DNA of 64,000 bases from Sphingorhabdus sp. YGSMI21 (GCF_002776575.1 NZ_CP022548.1:1503001-1567000), one strand, 5' to 3'. Positions 25,632-35,003 are shown, counted from the first letter of the stretch. Numbers and translations: made by a program. Notes: generated from the letters alone by a model not told the origin.

Positions 25632-28220
25632 TTAGAATTTAAAGCCTGCCTTGATCCCGACGGTACGCAACTCGGGAAGACCAAGGTTCAAATAACCGTA
25701 AGGGCCGGTCAATGAGAAGTCCGGCGTCAGCAACGAATTCTGTGCGATGGAGGTATATTGCTTGTTGTTGAGAAGGTTTTTCGCAAAAACTTCCAGCGTC
25801 AGATCGCCTTTGGTGAAGCCGATCCGGCCGTTGACTACAGCTCTGCCCTTGATCCAGGTCAGGTTTGCAGCATCTACAAATTGCTTGGATTTGTAGTTTA
25901 CGTCAGTCCGGATGAACCAGCCACCATTGTCCCAATTTTCAATGTCGCCGAAAAACTCGATACCTACCGAACCCGAGTATTTGGACGTCAGAGCCAGCTG
26001 ATTGCCTTCGAAACCGTCGTCAATGACACCGGTCAGCAATGAGATGGACGGATCCGCGAAGCTCTGGATCGAGCTGTCATTGATCGCGCCTGCTGCTGTG
26101 ATGTTTACGCCTTCGACCGGGCTCGCAACAACGTCAAGTTCGACACCCCAGAGGTCCACGTCGCCGGTGTTTGCAACACCATTGATGATCTGTGGCAGGT
26201 TGGTCGTTGGATCGATGAAAATAGCCGAGCGGAGGTTATACTGGTCGGACCAATCCGCCTTGTAAACCGCGAGGCTGCCGCGAAGCAGGCCGTTGAAGAA
26301 CGAACCCTTGAGGCCGACTTCATAGTTTGTCAGCTTCTCCGGGGTCGTCAAAACGCCCAGCCCGATGCCGGCTGCTGCCGCCACTTCGCCCGGCGAACCG
26401 GTGAAGAAGGAGGTGTTGAACGACGTGATGCTGACGTTTGCTGCCTTTGCCCACGACGCGTAAATCATGACATCGGGATTGATGTCATAGTTGATGATCA
26501 CGCGCGGCTGGAAGTTGTTGAACTTTTCGGAGTAGAACGATTCCAGCGGAGCAAAGGTACCGGCTGGCAGTCCGAAGCTGTTGTTGGCAGCGATGGTCAG
26601 CGGCGTAGCACCGGCATAGGCAAAAATCTCGTCCTGTTGGTAGCGGCCTTCTGCACTGATCGTCAGACTGTCGGTCACTTCGTAGCTGAGACTTCCGAAG
26701 ACGCTCTTGGTGACCGATTTGCCAGGCGCCTTGATACTGCTGCCACTGCGTGGTGCAGAAAATTGTTCCTCGCCGTAGATGCTGACCAGGTCATTTTTGG
26801 TGATGGCTTTCAGATAGCTGACGCCAAGCATCGCCTGCAGCGGGCCGCCATTGTCATAGGATGCACGGAATTCCTGAGAGAAATCCTCATTTTCGCGTTC
26901 GACGAGGAACGGAAAGTTGAATTCTGCGCGCGCGCCCGGGATGCCAGCGCCTGGATTGTCGAGCGAAGTGCTGTCATAATTGTCGAGATCGGCCAACTGG
27001 CTGTAAATCTCGTAGTTATAGCCGGTCAACGACGACAGTGTGATGCCGGTGTCACCGATTTCATAATCAACCGTCATGTTCAGGTGGTAATATTTGCGCT
27101 TCAAGCCATAGCCGTCAACGCCTTCACCTGGCGATGTAACGCGAGCGGTGTAGTCGTTCAGACGGTCAGCAAGCAGACCATCTTCCACAGTATTCTGCGC
27201 AGGGCTGAAACCGGCTGGAAGGCCCGGCACACCACCGCAGATATAAGGGCGCACGACCCGGGTTTCCGAAGCATCGACACCTGCCGTAAAGCCGTTGAGG
27301 TTGCAGTTTGAGCTGCTGGGGACAATGACGGTGCCGTTGGTTGTGCCGGAATTAAACGGGATGTTCAGCGCGCCGTTGTCGGAACGCACTTCATAAGCCG
27401 ACAACATGCCTTGGGCCGATGGGCCGTCATCATCTTCCGAATAAAGGCCGAAGGTGCTGATTTTCAAGCTGTCGGATGGCGTGAATTCGAGCTGGAGCGT
27501 ACCGGTGCGGGTCTGCTGATCGCCCAGAGTTTCAGACGGATTGGCCTGGTTGGTATAGGAGCCGTCCGTTTTCCAGCCGCGACCGGTTGCCCGGAAGCCG
27601 AGAACGTCTTCGATGATCGGGCCCTCTAGCGACAGCGACAGATCATAGCTGTTGCGGGTGCCGGCTGAGGCACTGACCGAGCCGCCAAAATAGTCGGCGG
27701 GCGCTTTGGTCACGACATTGACGGCACCGGCGAAGGTGTTCCGTCCGAAATAAGCCGATTGCGGCCCTTTCAAAATCTCGATTCGTGCTGGATCGGTCAC
27801 TGCGTTGACAGCCGTGGCAGATGCAACGGGAACGCCGTTGATGAAGGTCGCAGTCAGCGTCGATGTAGTCGTTGACGGCGTAAATCCACGCAGTGAAATC
27901 TGCTGGAACGAGCGGTCGTTTCGACCAGAGTTCACGTTATTCACGTTAATGCCTGGCGTGTTTTCCACCAGATCGTTGATCGATGTTATGCCCTTGGCTT
28001 CGATCGTCTCGCTCGTCATCGCGGTAATTGCGATTGGCGTCTTCAGCAGATTTTCTTCACGCTTACGTGCCGTAACCACGATAACACCCGGAGCTTCTGC
28101 GGCTGCGGCTTCTGTTTCCTGTGCATGAGCTGCGCCAGCTGGCAAAGCCAAGCTGGTGGTCGCCGCAGCAATCGCCACTAGTGAGCAACTTAACTTGCTC
28201 GTCATTGTAAGATATTTCAT
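25632..28220 (-). CDS. TonB-dependent receptor of the catabolic region
   Basis: An 862-residue outer-membrane receptor. I use the start at 28220 (MKYLTMTSK), which gives a clean signal peptide cleaved at about AAHA-Q; an upstream in-frame start at 28247 is less likely. The plug domain (about 45-165) contains ITVTARKREE-type features (VIVVTARKREENLLKTPIAI), VENTPGINVNNVNSG and PARIEILKGPQSAYFGRNTFAGAVNVVTK. The barrel ends in GIKAGFKF. This is the large sphingomonad receptor group often found in aromatic and natural-product degradation regions. It lies divergent to the MFS gene at 28509 and should import the regulon's substrate across the outer membrane. Confidence 0.9.
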   Translation of the reverse strand: MKYLTMTSKLSCSLVAIAAATTSLALPAGAAHAQETEAAAAEAPGVIVVTARKREENLLKTPIAITAMTSETIEAKGITSINDLVENTPGINVNNVNSGRNDRSFQQISLRGFTPSTTTSTLTATFINGVPVASATAVNAVTDPARIEILKGPQSAYFGRNTFAGAVNVVTKAPADYFGGSVSASAGTRNSYDLSLSLEGPIIEDVLGFRATGRGWKTDGSYTNQANPSETLGDQQTRTGTLQLEFTPSDSLKISTFGLYSEDDDGPSAQGMLSAYEVRSDNGALNIPFNSGTTNGTVIVPSSSNCNLNGFTAGVDASETRVVRPYICGGVPGLPAGFSPAQNTVEDGLLADRLNDYTARVTSPGEGVDGYGLKRKYYHLNMTVDYEIGDTGITLSSLTGYNYEIYSQLADLDNYDSTSLDNPGAGIPGARAEFNFPFLVERENEDFSQEFRASYDNGGPLQAMLGVSYLKAITKNDLVSIYGEEQFSAPRSGSSIKAPGKSVTKSVFGSLSYEVTDSLTISAEGRYQQDEIFAYAGATPLTIAANNSFGLPAGTFAPLESFYSEKFNNFQPRVIINYDINPDVMIYASWAKAANVSITSFNTSFFTGSPGEVAAAAGIGLGVLTTPEKLTNYEVGLKGSFFNGLLRGSLAVYKADWSDQYNLRSAIFIDPTTNLPQIINGVANTGDVDLWGVELDVVASPVEGVNITAAGAINDSSIQSFADPSISLLTGVIDDGFEGNQLALTSKYSGSVGIEFFGDIENWDNGGWFIRTDVNYKSKQFVDAANLTWIKGRAVVNGRIGFTKGDLTLEVFAKNLLNNKQYTSIAQNSLLTPDFSLTGPYGYLNLGLPELRTVGIKAGFKF

Positions 28221-28395
28221 AATTCGAACCCTTCCGGATATGTTCAAGTCCTTTGCCGGGACCTGCTGGATTTAAAAATGCAAGCGGTAACGCTGATTTA
28301 AGTCCACCCCCGCTATCCAAGTCGGACCTTCTTGGCCTCAACTCGCCACCATATCTCCGGCGACACGTCATTCGTTACAATTGCGTTTCGGTCAC

Positions 28396-28412
28396 TATCC
28401 ACCACGCGACCA
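28396..28412. promoter_or_regulatory. Weak IclR-type operator candidate between receptor and MFS genes
   Basis: TATCCA-CCACG-CGACCA matches the palindrome at 9 of 12 arm positions. A second truncated look-alike, TATCCAAGTCGG, lies at 28314-28325. The region is the divergent promoter of the receptor (28220) and the MFS gene (28509), exactly where better copies sit elsewhere in the cluster. Confidence 0.3.
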
Positions 28413-28508
28413 ATCGGCGCTAGTCAAGCACCGCAAGCCTATGAACGGTCCACTAAGTTGCCAGCTAATGTAAAAATCATGAGTCGATGGTGTGGAGTAT
28501 TCAGTGCG

Positions 28509-29900
28509 ATGACAGATTCACATATTGCCGAGGCCGAAGATCGGCAACGCTCCGGACTGGCTGTCCAGACCAAGGCCGGCTTCGGCGTCGGACAGATTGC
28601 TGGGCAATTGTTCCGGGATGCCCCTTCGCTGTTGCTCTTGTTTTATCTGACCAGTATTCTCGGCATCGAACCGGCCTTGGCCGGAGCCGTCATTTTCATT
28701 CCGAAAGTTCTGTTCGGAGCGGGGTTCGACCTGACAGTAGGGCTGGTATCAGATCGCTATGCCGCCCGATTTGCACGCCGTCGGTGGTTGCTGGTCGGTG
28801 CCATCGCCGCTCCCTTTGCCATGTTGGGCGCCTTTACCGTGCCGGAAGGCTCCCAGTTTCTCCAGCTGGCCTGGGTGTTTATCAGCTTCAGTTTCTATAT
28901 GGCGGTATTCTCCACATTCTCGGTGCCCTATCTCGCGCAATTTGCCGAAATGACCGACAGTCCGGCAGAGCGGACAGAATTGATGGCCTGGAAACACGGC
29001 TTTACCGGGGTCGGAGTGTTGCTCGGTTCGGCGGGTACACCGGTCATGATCCACATTCTGGGTGGCGGTCGATCTGCTTACATATGGTCGATCGGCATAA
29101 TCGGTCTGGTCTGTTCAATCGCTTTGCTGACCGCCTGGTACAGTGCCGGCAAGATTCCTGACCGTCAGAACACCGCCAAGCCATTGGAACCGAGAGAACT
29201 TCTCAAGGTTTTTTCCGATCGCCGCTTTGTAATATTGTGCCTCTCGGCTGTCATCATGACGGTCGCGGCAGGCATATCCTACGCCAGCTTCGCCTTTTTC
29301 GTCACGTTCGCCATGGGACGCAGCGACGCTTTCGTCCAGATCGGGATCATTTCCACGATCATGGCGTTCGTGGTCATGGCCGGCGCACCCACCTGGGTCT
29401 ATGTGGCGAAATGGCTGGGCAAGAAACGGACCTATATCGTCGCGGCAACCTGTCACGGTCTGGTGCTTATCTGCTGGGGAACATATGCGGACAGTCCGAT
29501 CTACTTCGCTTATATAATGGCCGGACTTCTGGCGCTGTTCAATTCCGGCTGGGGGCTTATCATCCTGTCGATGCTCTCCGATGCGATTGCACGTTCGCGT
29601 GAGGAACGAGGGGAAAATCGGGCGGGAGCCTATTCCGCGGTGTGGTCGATTATCGAAAAAGCCGGTATCGCGGCGGGCGGTACCCTGGTCGTTGGCGGCA
29701 TTTTGTCGCTCACCGGTTTTGATACCGAATCGGCAAAACAGGGGATCGCCCAGAGCGCCGACGCCATTCAGGGAATTGTTCTCGCCTACGCCTTTATACC
29801 CGGCATCGCGAAAATCGTGACGGCGGGTCTTATCTGGATATTCATGCCGGATGACGATCTTGTGAAACCTGCGCCTGTCGAGTTTGTCGATGAAGACTGA
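28509..29900 (+). CDS. MFS transporter, GPH/MelB-like, copy 3
   Basis: A 463-residue carrier with about 12 helices. LFRDAPSLLLLFYLTSILGI near the start parallels the first helix of the 17883-19250 carrier, and GLVSDRYAARFARRRWLLVG is the loop after helix 2. The start at 28509 (MTDSHIAEAE) has a GGAG 11 bases upstream; an in-frame ATG at 28479 is an alternative. Its stop codon overlaps the next gene, an oxidoreductase, by 11 bases, tying transport to intracellular metabolism. Confidence 0.85.
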   Translation: MTDSHIAEAEDRQRSGLAVQTKAGFGVGQIAGQLFRDAPSLLLLFYLTSILGIEPALAGAVIFIPKVLFGAGFDLTVGLVSDRYAARFARRRWLLVGAIAAPFAMLGAFTVPEGSQFLQLAWVFISFSFYMAVFSTFSVPYLAQFAEMTDSPAERTELMAWKHGFTGVGVLLGSAGTPVMIHILGGGRSAYIWSIGIIGLVCSIALLTAWYSAGKIPDRQNTAKPLEPRELLKVFSDRRFVILCLSAVIMTVAAGISYASFAFFVTFAMGRSDAFVQIGIISTIMAFVVMAGAPTWVYVAKWLGKKRTYIVAATCHGLVLICWGTYADSPIYFAYIMAGLLALFNSGWGLIILSMLSDAIARSREERGENRAGAYSAVWSIIEKAGIAAGGTLVVGGILSLTGFDTESAKQGIAQSADAIQGIVLAYAFIPGIAKIVTAGLIWIFMPDDDLVKPAPVEFVDED

Positions 29901-30924
29901 ATCAATAGGCCTGGCCCTGGTCGGCTGCGGCAGAATCAGCGCCGCTCATCTTGCTGCCGTTTCCGAGCTCGATCCCGCCTTCCGGCTTGTCGTGACCGTC
30001 GATCCGGATCTGACTGCAGCGCAAGCGGCTGCCGAGCCATTTGGCGCCAGTGCTTTTGCCGATGTTACCGAGGCGCTGACCCAGCCAGGCATTGATGCGG
30101 TGCTGATAGCAAGCCCCAATGGCATGCATTTCGAGCAGGCCCGCACGGCAATCGCGGCCGGCAAACATGTCCTGGTCGAAAAACCGCTTGCCGAGACCGG
30201 CGCGCAGGCATTGCAACTCAGTAAAGCGGCAGTCGAAGCCGGCGTGATTTTGGCTGCAGGGCATACATTCCGGCATGGGCCTGCGGTCCGGACATTGATG
30301 GAACGCTTGCCGGGCTTCGGCAAGCTCCTGGCGGTTGAAGTCAGTCAATGCGTCTTCTGGGATGGACCCCAGGCCCCCTGGTGGGCAGACCGGAAACCGG
30401 ATGACAGTCTGATTCTTTCGCTCTTTGCACCGCATGCGCTTGATTTTGTGCAGCTGGTCATGGGGCGCGACGACCCATTGCGCGTGCATGTCGAGGCTGC
30501 GCGCCACCAGTCCGGCTGGCAGGCCGAGGACGAAGCCATGATGCTGTTCGCCTATCCAGAGCGGAAAATGGCCAGCGTGCATATATCCTATAACCAGCCG
30601 CACGTGCATGATCGAAAGACATTGTTTTTCGATCAGGGGGTAGCCGAAATTCAGGACGGCGAACTGTTGCGCTGGAACAATGAACTGCTGGTAGAGCCAC
30701 CGGCCGGAACCTTCACGGACAGCAGCAAGATGGGCGGACGGGATCTGTCCCATTATTTCACTGCGCAACTGATGGAATTTGCGAAAGCCGTCAGAGGCGA
30801 GCCCCATCATTGTCCGACGGGACAGGATGCCGCCCGGCTGATTGGACTGATTGACCTTGTGCGCGAAAAGGCGCTGCACAATAGCGCGGACGCGATCGCG
30901 CCAAACCCTATGGAGAAGAATTGA
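29890..30924 (+). CDS. Gfo/Idh/MocA-family NAD(P)-dependent oxidoreductase
   Basis: A 344-residue enzyme. The Rossmann start is LALVGCGRISAAHLAAV, and the family EKP motif appears in GKHVLVEKPLAETG, providing the conserved catalytic Lys. GHTFRHGPAV and ALDFVQLVMG belong to the substrate-binding C-terminal domain. Members oxidise or reduce sugars, inositols or related polyols, and a few act on other cyclic alcohols. The start at 29890 lies inside the MFS gene end and the stop overlaps the next gene. This is a translationally coupled three-gene unit: MFS carrier, oxidoreductase, SUMF1-domain protein. Confidence 0.87.
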   Translation: MKTESIGLALVGCGRISAAHLAAVSELDPAFRLVVTVDPDLTAAQAAAEPFGASAFADVTEALTQPGIDAVLIASPNGMHFEQARTAIAAGKHVLVEKPLAETGAQALQLSKAAVEAGVILAAGHTFRHGPAVRTLMERLPGFGKLLAVEVSQCVFWDGPQAPWWADRKPDDSLILSLFAPHALDFVQLVMGRDDPLRVHVEAARHQSGWQAEDEAMMLFAYPERKMASVHISYNQPHVHDRKTLFFDQGVAEIQDGELLRWNNELLVEPPAGTFTDSSKMGGRDLSHYFTAQLMEFAKAVRGEPHHCPTGQDAARLIGLIDLVREKALHNSADAIAPNPMEKN

Positions 30925-31748
30925 TGTTCCTAATCTTATTCCTCGCATCTGCGGCAGCAGATCGGGCAGGAGAATCGCCGCGATTCCCACCCGTTCGAGC
31001 AGGTGCCGCCTTTTCCGAATGTGCCGAATGTCCGGAGATGGTGGTCATCCCACCAGGCGAATTTGTCATGGGGTCCTCCCAGCAAGAGCGCGACGAGCTG
31101 GGCGTGATGGAGATGTTCGACAAGATGGAATCGCCCCAGCACAAGGTATCGATCGGCTATTATTATGCGGTCGGCCGCTATTCGGTCACTTTCGACGAAT
31201 GGGATGCGTGCGTAGCGGAAGGCGGTTGCAACGGCTATTCTCCCGATGATTCGGGATGGGGAAGGGGCCGCCGTCCCGTCATCAACGTCAACTATGCCGA
31301 TACGCAGGCTTATCTATCGTGGCTGAGCGCCAGAACGGGTCAGAAATATCGGCTGCTCAGCGAGGCCGAGTGGGAACATGCGGGCCGGGGTGGCACCGAT
31401 ACATGGTACCCCTTTGGCGACAGTATCGATCCGACCAAGGCGAATTATGGCCATAATCTTGACCGAACGACACCGGTCGGCAGCTATTCGCCGAACGGTT
31501 TCGGATTGCACGACATGACAGCCAATACAGCGCAGTGGGTTCAGGATTGTCACCATGATGATTATGTCGGCGCTCCGACCGACGGCTCTGCCTGGCTGAG
31601 CGGAGACTGCAAATTGCGTAATGTGCGGGGCGGAGGCTGGAGCCTGCAGGGATGGAGCGTGCGCGTCGCCCAGCGTATTGGTGACCCACCGGAGGCCCGG
31701 AATTCGCATCTCGGATTTCGTGTGGCCCGGGACTTGCCGCAACCCTGA
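30924..31748 (+). CDS. Exported SUMF1/formylglycine-generating-enzyme-fold protein without the catalytic Cys pair
   Basis: A 274-residue protein with a short signal-like N-terminus (MFLILFLASAAADRAG) and the SUMF1 fold: MVVIPPGEFVMGSSQQERDE, YAVGRYSVTFDEWDACV, RLLSEAEWEHAGRGG, GLHDMTANTAQWVQD and NVRGGGWSLQG. True formylglycine-generating enzymes carry two Cys in the segment after the RGGSW-like motif; here that segment (WSVRVAQRIGDPPEARNSHLG) has none. It is therefore more like the non-sulfatase members (EgtB, PvdO types), with unknown chemistry. Its start overlaps the Gfo/Idh stop (TGATG). Confidence 0.78.
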   Translation: MFLILFLASAAADRAGESPRFPPVRAGAAFSECAECPEMVVIPPGEFVMGSSQQERDELGVMEMFDKMESPQHKVSIGYYYAVGRYSVTFDEWDACVAEGGCNGYSPDDSGWGRGRRPVINVNYADTQAYLSWLSARTGQKYRLLSEAEWEHAGRGGTDTWYPFGDSIDPTKANYGHNLDRTTPVGSYSPNGFGLHDMTANTAQWVQDCHHDDYVGAPTDGSAWLSGDCKLRNVRGGGWSLQGWSVRVAQRIGDPPEARNSHLGFRVARDLPQP

Positions 31749-31750
31749 TC

Positions 31751-32533
31751 TCATCTGCCGCCGGCGACATCCAAAGTGGTGCCAGTGATATAGCTTGCTT
31801 CTCGGGATGCGAGGAAGGTTACGGCACTGGCGACCTCCTCCGGCGTGCCAAGTCGGTGCATCGGCACCATACGGATCGGACTATATTCCAGGCCGTCCTC
31901 GTGCATTTTCTGCAGATAGGGGCCGGCCAGTTCGGTATCAATCGGTCCGGGAGCAACCGCATTTATTGTGATGCCGTGGTCGGCGAGTTCGATCGCCATA
32001 TCACGAACAAAGCCGATCACGCCGGCTTTGGCAGTGGAATAGGCACAAGCTCCAGTGTGAAAAGCATTCCACACTGTTCCGTTACGCGCACCGGACGACA
32101 GGCAGATGATCCGACCATATTGCCGGTCCATCATCGCCGGAAGGGCGGCTCTCGTGCACAGGAACATCGAGCGCAGACTGAGCCGCATGGTATAGTCCCA
32201 ATCTTCGACGCTCATGTCCCAAATTCGACCTGAGCGGCCACCGCCCACATTGTTCACCAATATATCGGGCATGAACCCGGCCTCTTTCGCTTCTGCATAT
32301 AGTTGCGTCACGGCGGCTTCGTCGGTGACGTCGCAGGTCACGCTGAGCAGGTCCGCCTTATTTCCGGTGAACAGCGCCTCGGCCTCGGAGAGGCGCCTTG
32401 GATCGTTGTCGACGAGCACCACACGGGCACCCTGGCGCGCCAAATCCAGGGCGCTGGCCTTGCCGATACCCAGTCCCGCACCGGTAATCAGAGCAGTGTG
32501 ACCGGAAAGCCCGAAGGAGAGTTCTTTGTTCAT
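31751..32533 (-). CDS. Short-chain dehydrogenase/reductase (SDR)
   Basis: A 260-residue classical SDR. The cofactor motif is TGAGLGIGKA, the NNVGGG strand is present, and the active-site Tyr-Lys lies in CAYSTAKAGVIG with the upstream Ser in ICLSSGARNG. An Asp after the second strand (VVLVDNDPRR) predicts a preference for NAD(H). It closes with YITGTTLDVAGGR. The ATG at 32533 is preferred over a GTG at 32539. It is transcribed away from the NCS1 permease gene; the shared intergenic region contains two IclR-type operators. It should oxidise an alcohol intermediate of the pathway. Confidence 0.88.
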   Translation of the reverse strand: MNKELSFGLSGHTALITGAGLGIGKASALDLARQGARVVLVDNDPRRLSEAEALFTGNKADLLSVTCDVTDEAAVTQLYAEAKEAGFMPDILVNNVGGGRSGRIWDMSVEDWDYTMRLSLRSMFLCTRAALPAMMDRQYGRIICLSSGARNGTVWNAFHTGACAYSTAKAGVIGFVRDMAIELADHGITINAVAPGPIDTELAGPYLQKMHEDGLEYSPIRMVPMHRLGTPEEVASAVTFLASREASYITGTTLDVAGGR

Positions 32534-32582
32534 CTGCACACGCTAATATAGTCCTTATCCCAGGCGGGCAGGATTGCCGTGA

Positions 32583-32599
32583 TGTCCGCTCTGCGGAAA
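32583..32599. promoter_or_regulatory. IclR-type operator, copy 2 (SDR/permease divergent promoter, SDR side)
   Basis: TGTCCG-CTCTG-CGGAAA is a 6-5-6 inverted repeat with 11 of 12 arm positions in the consensus. It lies 50 bases upstream of the SDR start, with its centre 60 bp from the copy at 32643-32659. Confidence 0.65.
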
Positions 32600-32642
32600 T
32601 CACGGATTTTTTGAGGAACACGCGTGGTCAAGCTTCTGTGCA

Positions 32643-32659
32643 TATCCGAACAGCGGATA
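32643..32659. promoter_or_regulatory. IclR-type operator, copy 3 (perfect palindrome)
   Basis: TATCCG-AACAG-CGGATA is a perfect 6-bp inverted repeat around a 5-base spacer, the best copy in the window. It lies 77 bases upstream of the proposed GTG start of the NCS1 permease. Confidence 0.75.
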
Positions 32660-32735
32660 AGGCGCAGGTTTCCATAAACCGTTGGCCACCAAACATGGTC
32701 TCGTGTCTCGCTTGATCGCATGCAAGGGGGCGCTA

Positions 32736-34082
32736 GTGGGATTTGATCTGAAAAAGTGGTGGACGCTGGACGAAGCCATGGAAGCCGAATCGGCCGACAA
32801 TCCCTTTGCTCCGGTCACCGACGAGCAGCGGCAAGACACCACGCCGATGCTGGCGCTGGCTTTTGGCTGGGGCTTCCTGATCACCGGCCTGATCGCTGGC
32901 GGTCAGATCGGGTCCGGGCTCGCATTCTGGCCCGATTTCATTCTCGCGACCTTCGTCGGGAATCTGATCAACTTCGTGATCGGTGCGCTGGTTGCCTTTA
33001 TGGCCTATAAAACCGCCTGCAATTCAGGCCTGCTCTACCAGTTCGTCTATGGACGCGTCGGGGTTTATCTGCCGGTGATTTTTGTCGCCTTGCTGCTTAC
33101 CGGATGGCAGGCGATCATCGTCGGTGCCTTTGGCTTCACCTTTGCCCAGAGTTTCGAGAGTCCACTCTTCTATGCGGTAGCCATCGCCGGTGGCCTGCTG
33201 TTTACGGCCACAGCCTATTTCGGGGTCAAGGGAATCGAGAAAGTAAGTCTCCCCTCGGTCGTCGTGCTGGTACTGGTCGGCCTCTATGCAATCTACCTGA
33301 ACGTAGACAATGCCGGCGGGATGTCGGCTTTTCTCGCCCTGTCCCGCGATACGGCGGAGAAGACCCCGATGTCCTTTCCGACAGCAGTCAATCTGGTTGT
33401 CGGGTCCTGGGTGGTCGGGGCCGTCGTAATGGCGGAATATGCCCGTTTTGCCAAAAAGGCATGGGTGGCAATCGCCATTCCTTTCATCGTTATGATTGTC
33501 GCCCAATGGTTTTTACAGATTGTCGGCGCGATGGGTTCTGTCGTATCCGGCTCTCCCGATTTCACGACCTATCTGCTCAACCAGGGCATGATCGTCGCCG
33601 GTCTCGGCATCCTTGGAATGAGTCTTGCGCTCTGGACCACCGGCAATGCCAATCTCTATTTGCCAGCGATACAGACCGCTGCAGTGATGCGCCGTCCAAA
33701 ACGGGTGATGGTAGTGGTCTGGGGGTTGCTGGGTACGGTTCTGGGGCTCGGCCTTTACCAATATTTTCTTGACTGGATCAATCTGCTGGCGGCGTTGGTT
33801 CCGCCATTGGTCGGACCGCTGATTGTCGACTATTATCTGGTTCACAAAGGCAAATATGATGCGATCGATCTGCCCCGGCTACACCGGTGGAACCGGAGCG
33901 CGATAGCGTCCTATCTGGCAGGTGCATTTTTCGCCTATGCACATTTGAATGGATTGCTCACGCTGCCCGAGCAGTTGATTCCCTCTCTGTTCGGACTGCT
34001 GGTATCGATGCTGAGCTATGCCGCCATTTGCGCCGTGGCGGCCCTTCTGGGCAGGAAAGTCGGCTATTCCAGCATGGCGTAG
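32736..34082 (+). CDS. NCS1-family permease (purine/cytosine/allantoin/hydantoin type)
   Basis: A 448-residue membrane protein with about 12 helices. The opening FDLKKWWTLDEA, then MLALAFGWGFLITGLIAGGQIGSG and NLINFVIGALVAFMAYKTACNSGLL fit the cytosine-permease (CodB) side of the NCS1 family, which imports nucleobases, hydantoins or allantoin by Na+ or H+ symport. The GTG at 32736 is the likely start, with AAGGGGG 5 bases upstream; a TTG further upstream at 32682 would overlap the promoter. The gene is driven from an operator-bearing promoter, so the substrate of this region probably includes a nitrogen-containing ring or ureide. Confidence 0.85.
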   Translation: MGFDLKKWWTLDEAMEAESADNPFAPVTDEQRQDTTPMLALAFGWGFLITGLIAGGQIGSGLAFWPDFILATFVGNLINFVIGALVAFMAYKTACNSGLLYQFVYGRVGVYLPVIFVALLLTGWQAIIVGAFGFTFAQSFESPLFYAVAIAGGLLFTATAYFGVKGIEKVSLPSVVVLVLVGLYAIYLNVDNAGGMSAFLALSRDTAEKTPMSFPTAVNLVVGSWVVGAVVMAEYARFAKKAWVAIAIPFIVMIVAQWFLQIVGAMGSVVSGSPDFTTYLLNQGMIVAGLGILGMSLALWTTGNANLYLPAIQTAAVMRRPKRVMVVVWGLLGTVLGLGLYQYFLDWINLLAALVPPLVGPLIVDYYLVHKGKYDAIDLPRLHRWNRSAIASYLAGAFFAYAHLNGLLTLPEQLIPSLFGLLVSMLSYAAICAVAALLGRKVGYSSMA

Positions 34083-34096
34083 AAACGGGACCGTTC

Positions 34097-34954
34097 CTAT
34101 ATCCGGTCGATATTACGGTCCAGAAAAGCTGCGATGGCAGTTGCCTTCAGACCCGGCCCGGGTGCGACGCTGACAACCTCCCCGCACGGGAGAAGTTCGA
34201 GTGCCGTTTCGACTGCTGCCTTGAGGGCCGGCAGCTCGGCTTCCGGTTTGAGCAGCAGAGTGGGTACGTTGAGTTGCGGCATTCGTTCGAAGGCCCGATA
34301 GTTGAATGCTGCCAGATAGGGCCTGGAATAGCTGTCCAGCGCCTTCAGCACGTCCAGTGTGATGCGGTGCAATATTTCCGGCGGCGGCATCGGAACAGAC
34401 AGCCGGTTGTCCGGGGACTTCAGAAAATGGGGGAAATATAGCGCCTGGTCGCGGCAAAAATTGAAAGCCCAGATCAGGTGACGGCCATATTCATCCGGTT
34501 CCACTTTTGGTGCATAATTGGTGATGATCTGTTCGCGCAATTCATCTTCATATTCGGTGATTCCATCGAGCATGACCGTCCCGCTCTTTTCGGGAAAAGC
34601 TACGCCGAATTCGCATGCAATGCGGGCACCGGTATGGGTTCCGTATATATGAGCCTTGTTCAGTCCCAGGACGGCCATCATCCGATTTACGGAATCGGCA
34701 AAATAGGGGATGTCGGGTGTTTCCAGGGCGGGGATATCGGAGTCGCCGTTGCCCAGCGTATCGGGTGCAATGATCGAACCGCGAAACCCTGCTTCGGCCA
34801 GTTCCCGCATCAGGTCCTGCATGAACCATGATGATGCAGGCGATGCGTGCAGCAATATGAGGGGGATGATATTTTTGTCCCCTTCCAATATCCGCAAGTG
34901 AATCTGGCCTTCTTCGAGTTCGACGAAGGCGCGGCTGATTTTCTGTTCTGTCAT
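34097..34954 (-). CDS. Alpha/beta-hydrolase-fold protein with His at the nucleophile elbow, copy 2
   Basis: A 285-residue alpha/beta-hydrolase-fold protein with LILLHASPASSWFMQ and IIAPDTLGNGDSD. Its nucleophile elbow reads IYGTHTGARIA, with His instead of Ser, as in the 23480-24283 product. The C-terminal region (VVSVAPGPGLKATAIAAFL) has no His where the catalytic base is normally found. So two members of the usual triad are missing, and simple serine hydrolysis is unlikely. It is divergent from the M24 peptidase-like gene across an operator-bearing promoter. Confidence 0.8.
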   Translation of the reverse strand: MTEQKISRAFVELEEGQIHLRILEGDKNIIPLILLHASPASSWFMQDLMRELAEAGFRGSIIAPDTLGNGDSDIPALETPDIPYFADSVNRMMAVLGLNKAHIYGTHTGARIACEFGVAFPEKSGTVMLDGITEYEDELREQIITNYAPKVEPDEYGRHLIWAFNFCRDQALYFPHFLKSPDNRLSVPMPPPEILHRITLDVLKALDSYSRPYLAAFNYRAFERMPQLNVPTLLLKPEAELPALKAAVETALELLPCGEVVSVAPGPGLKATAIAAFLDRNIDRI

Positions 34955-35003
34955 TTGATCAAGTTAGGCCGTTGGGCGGGGGAAAATGCCGACACGACGA
35001 TCC

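Noticed and set aside
30924..31748. Calling the SUMF1-fold protein a sulfatase-maturing enzyme
   Set aside because: The catalytic cysteines are missing and no sulfatase gene occurs in the window.
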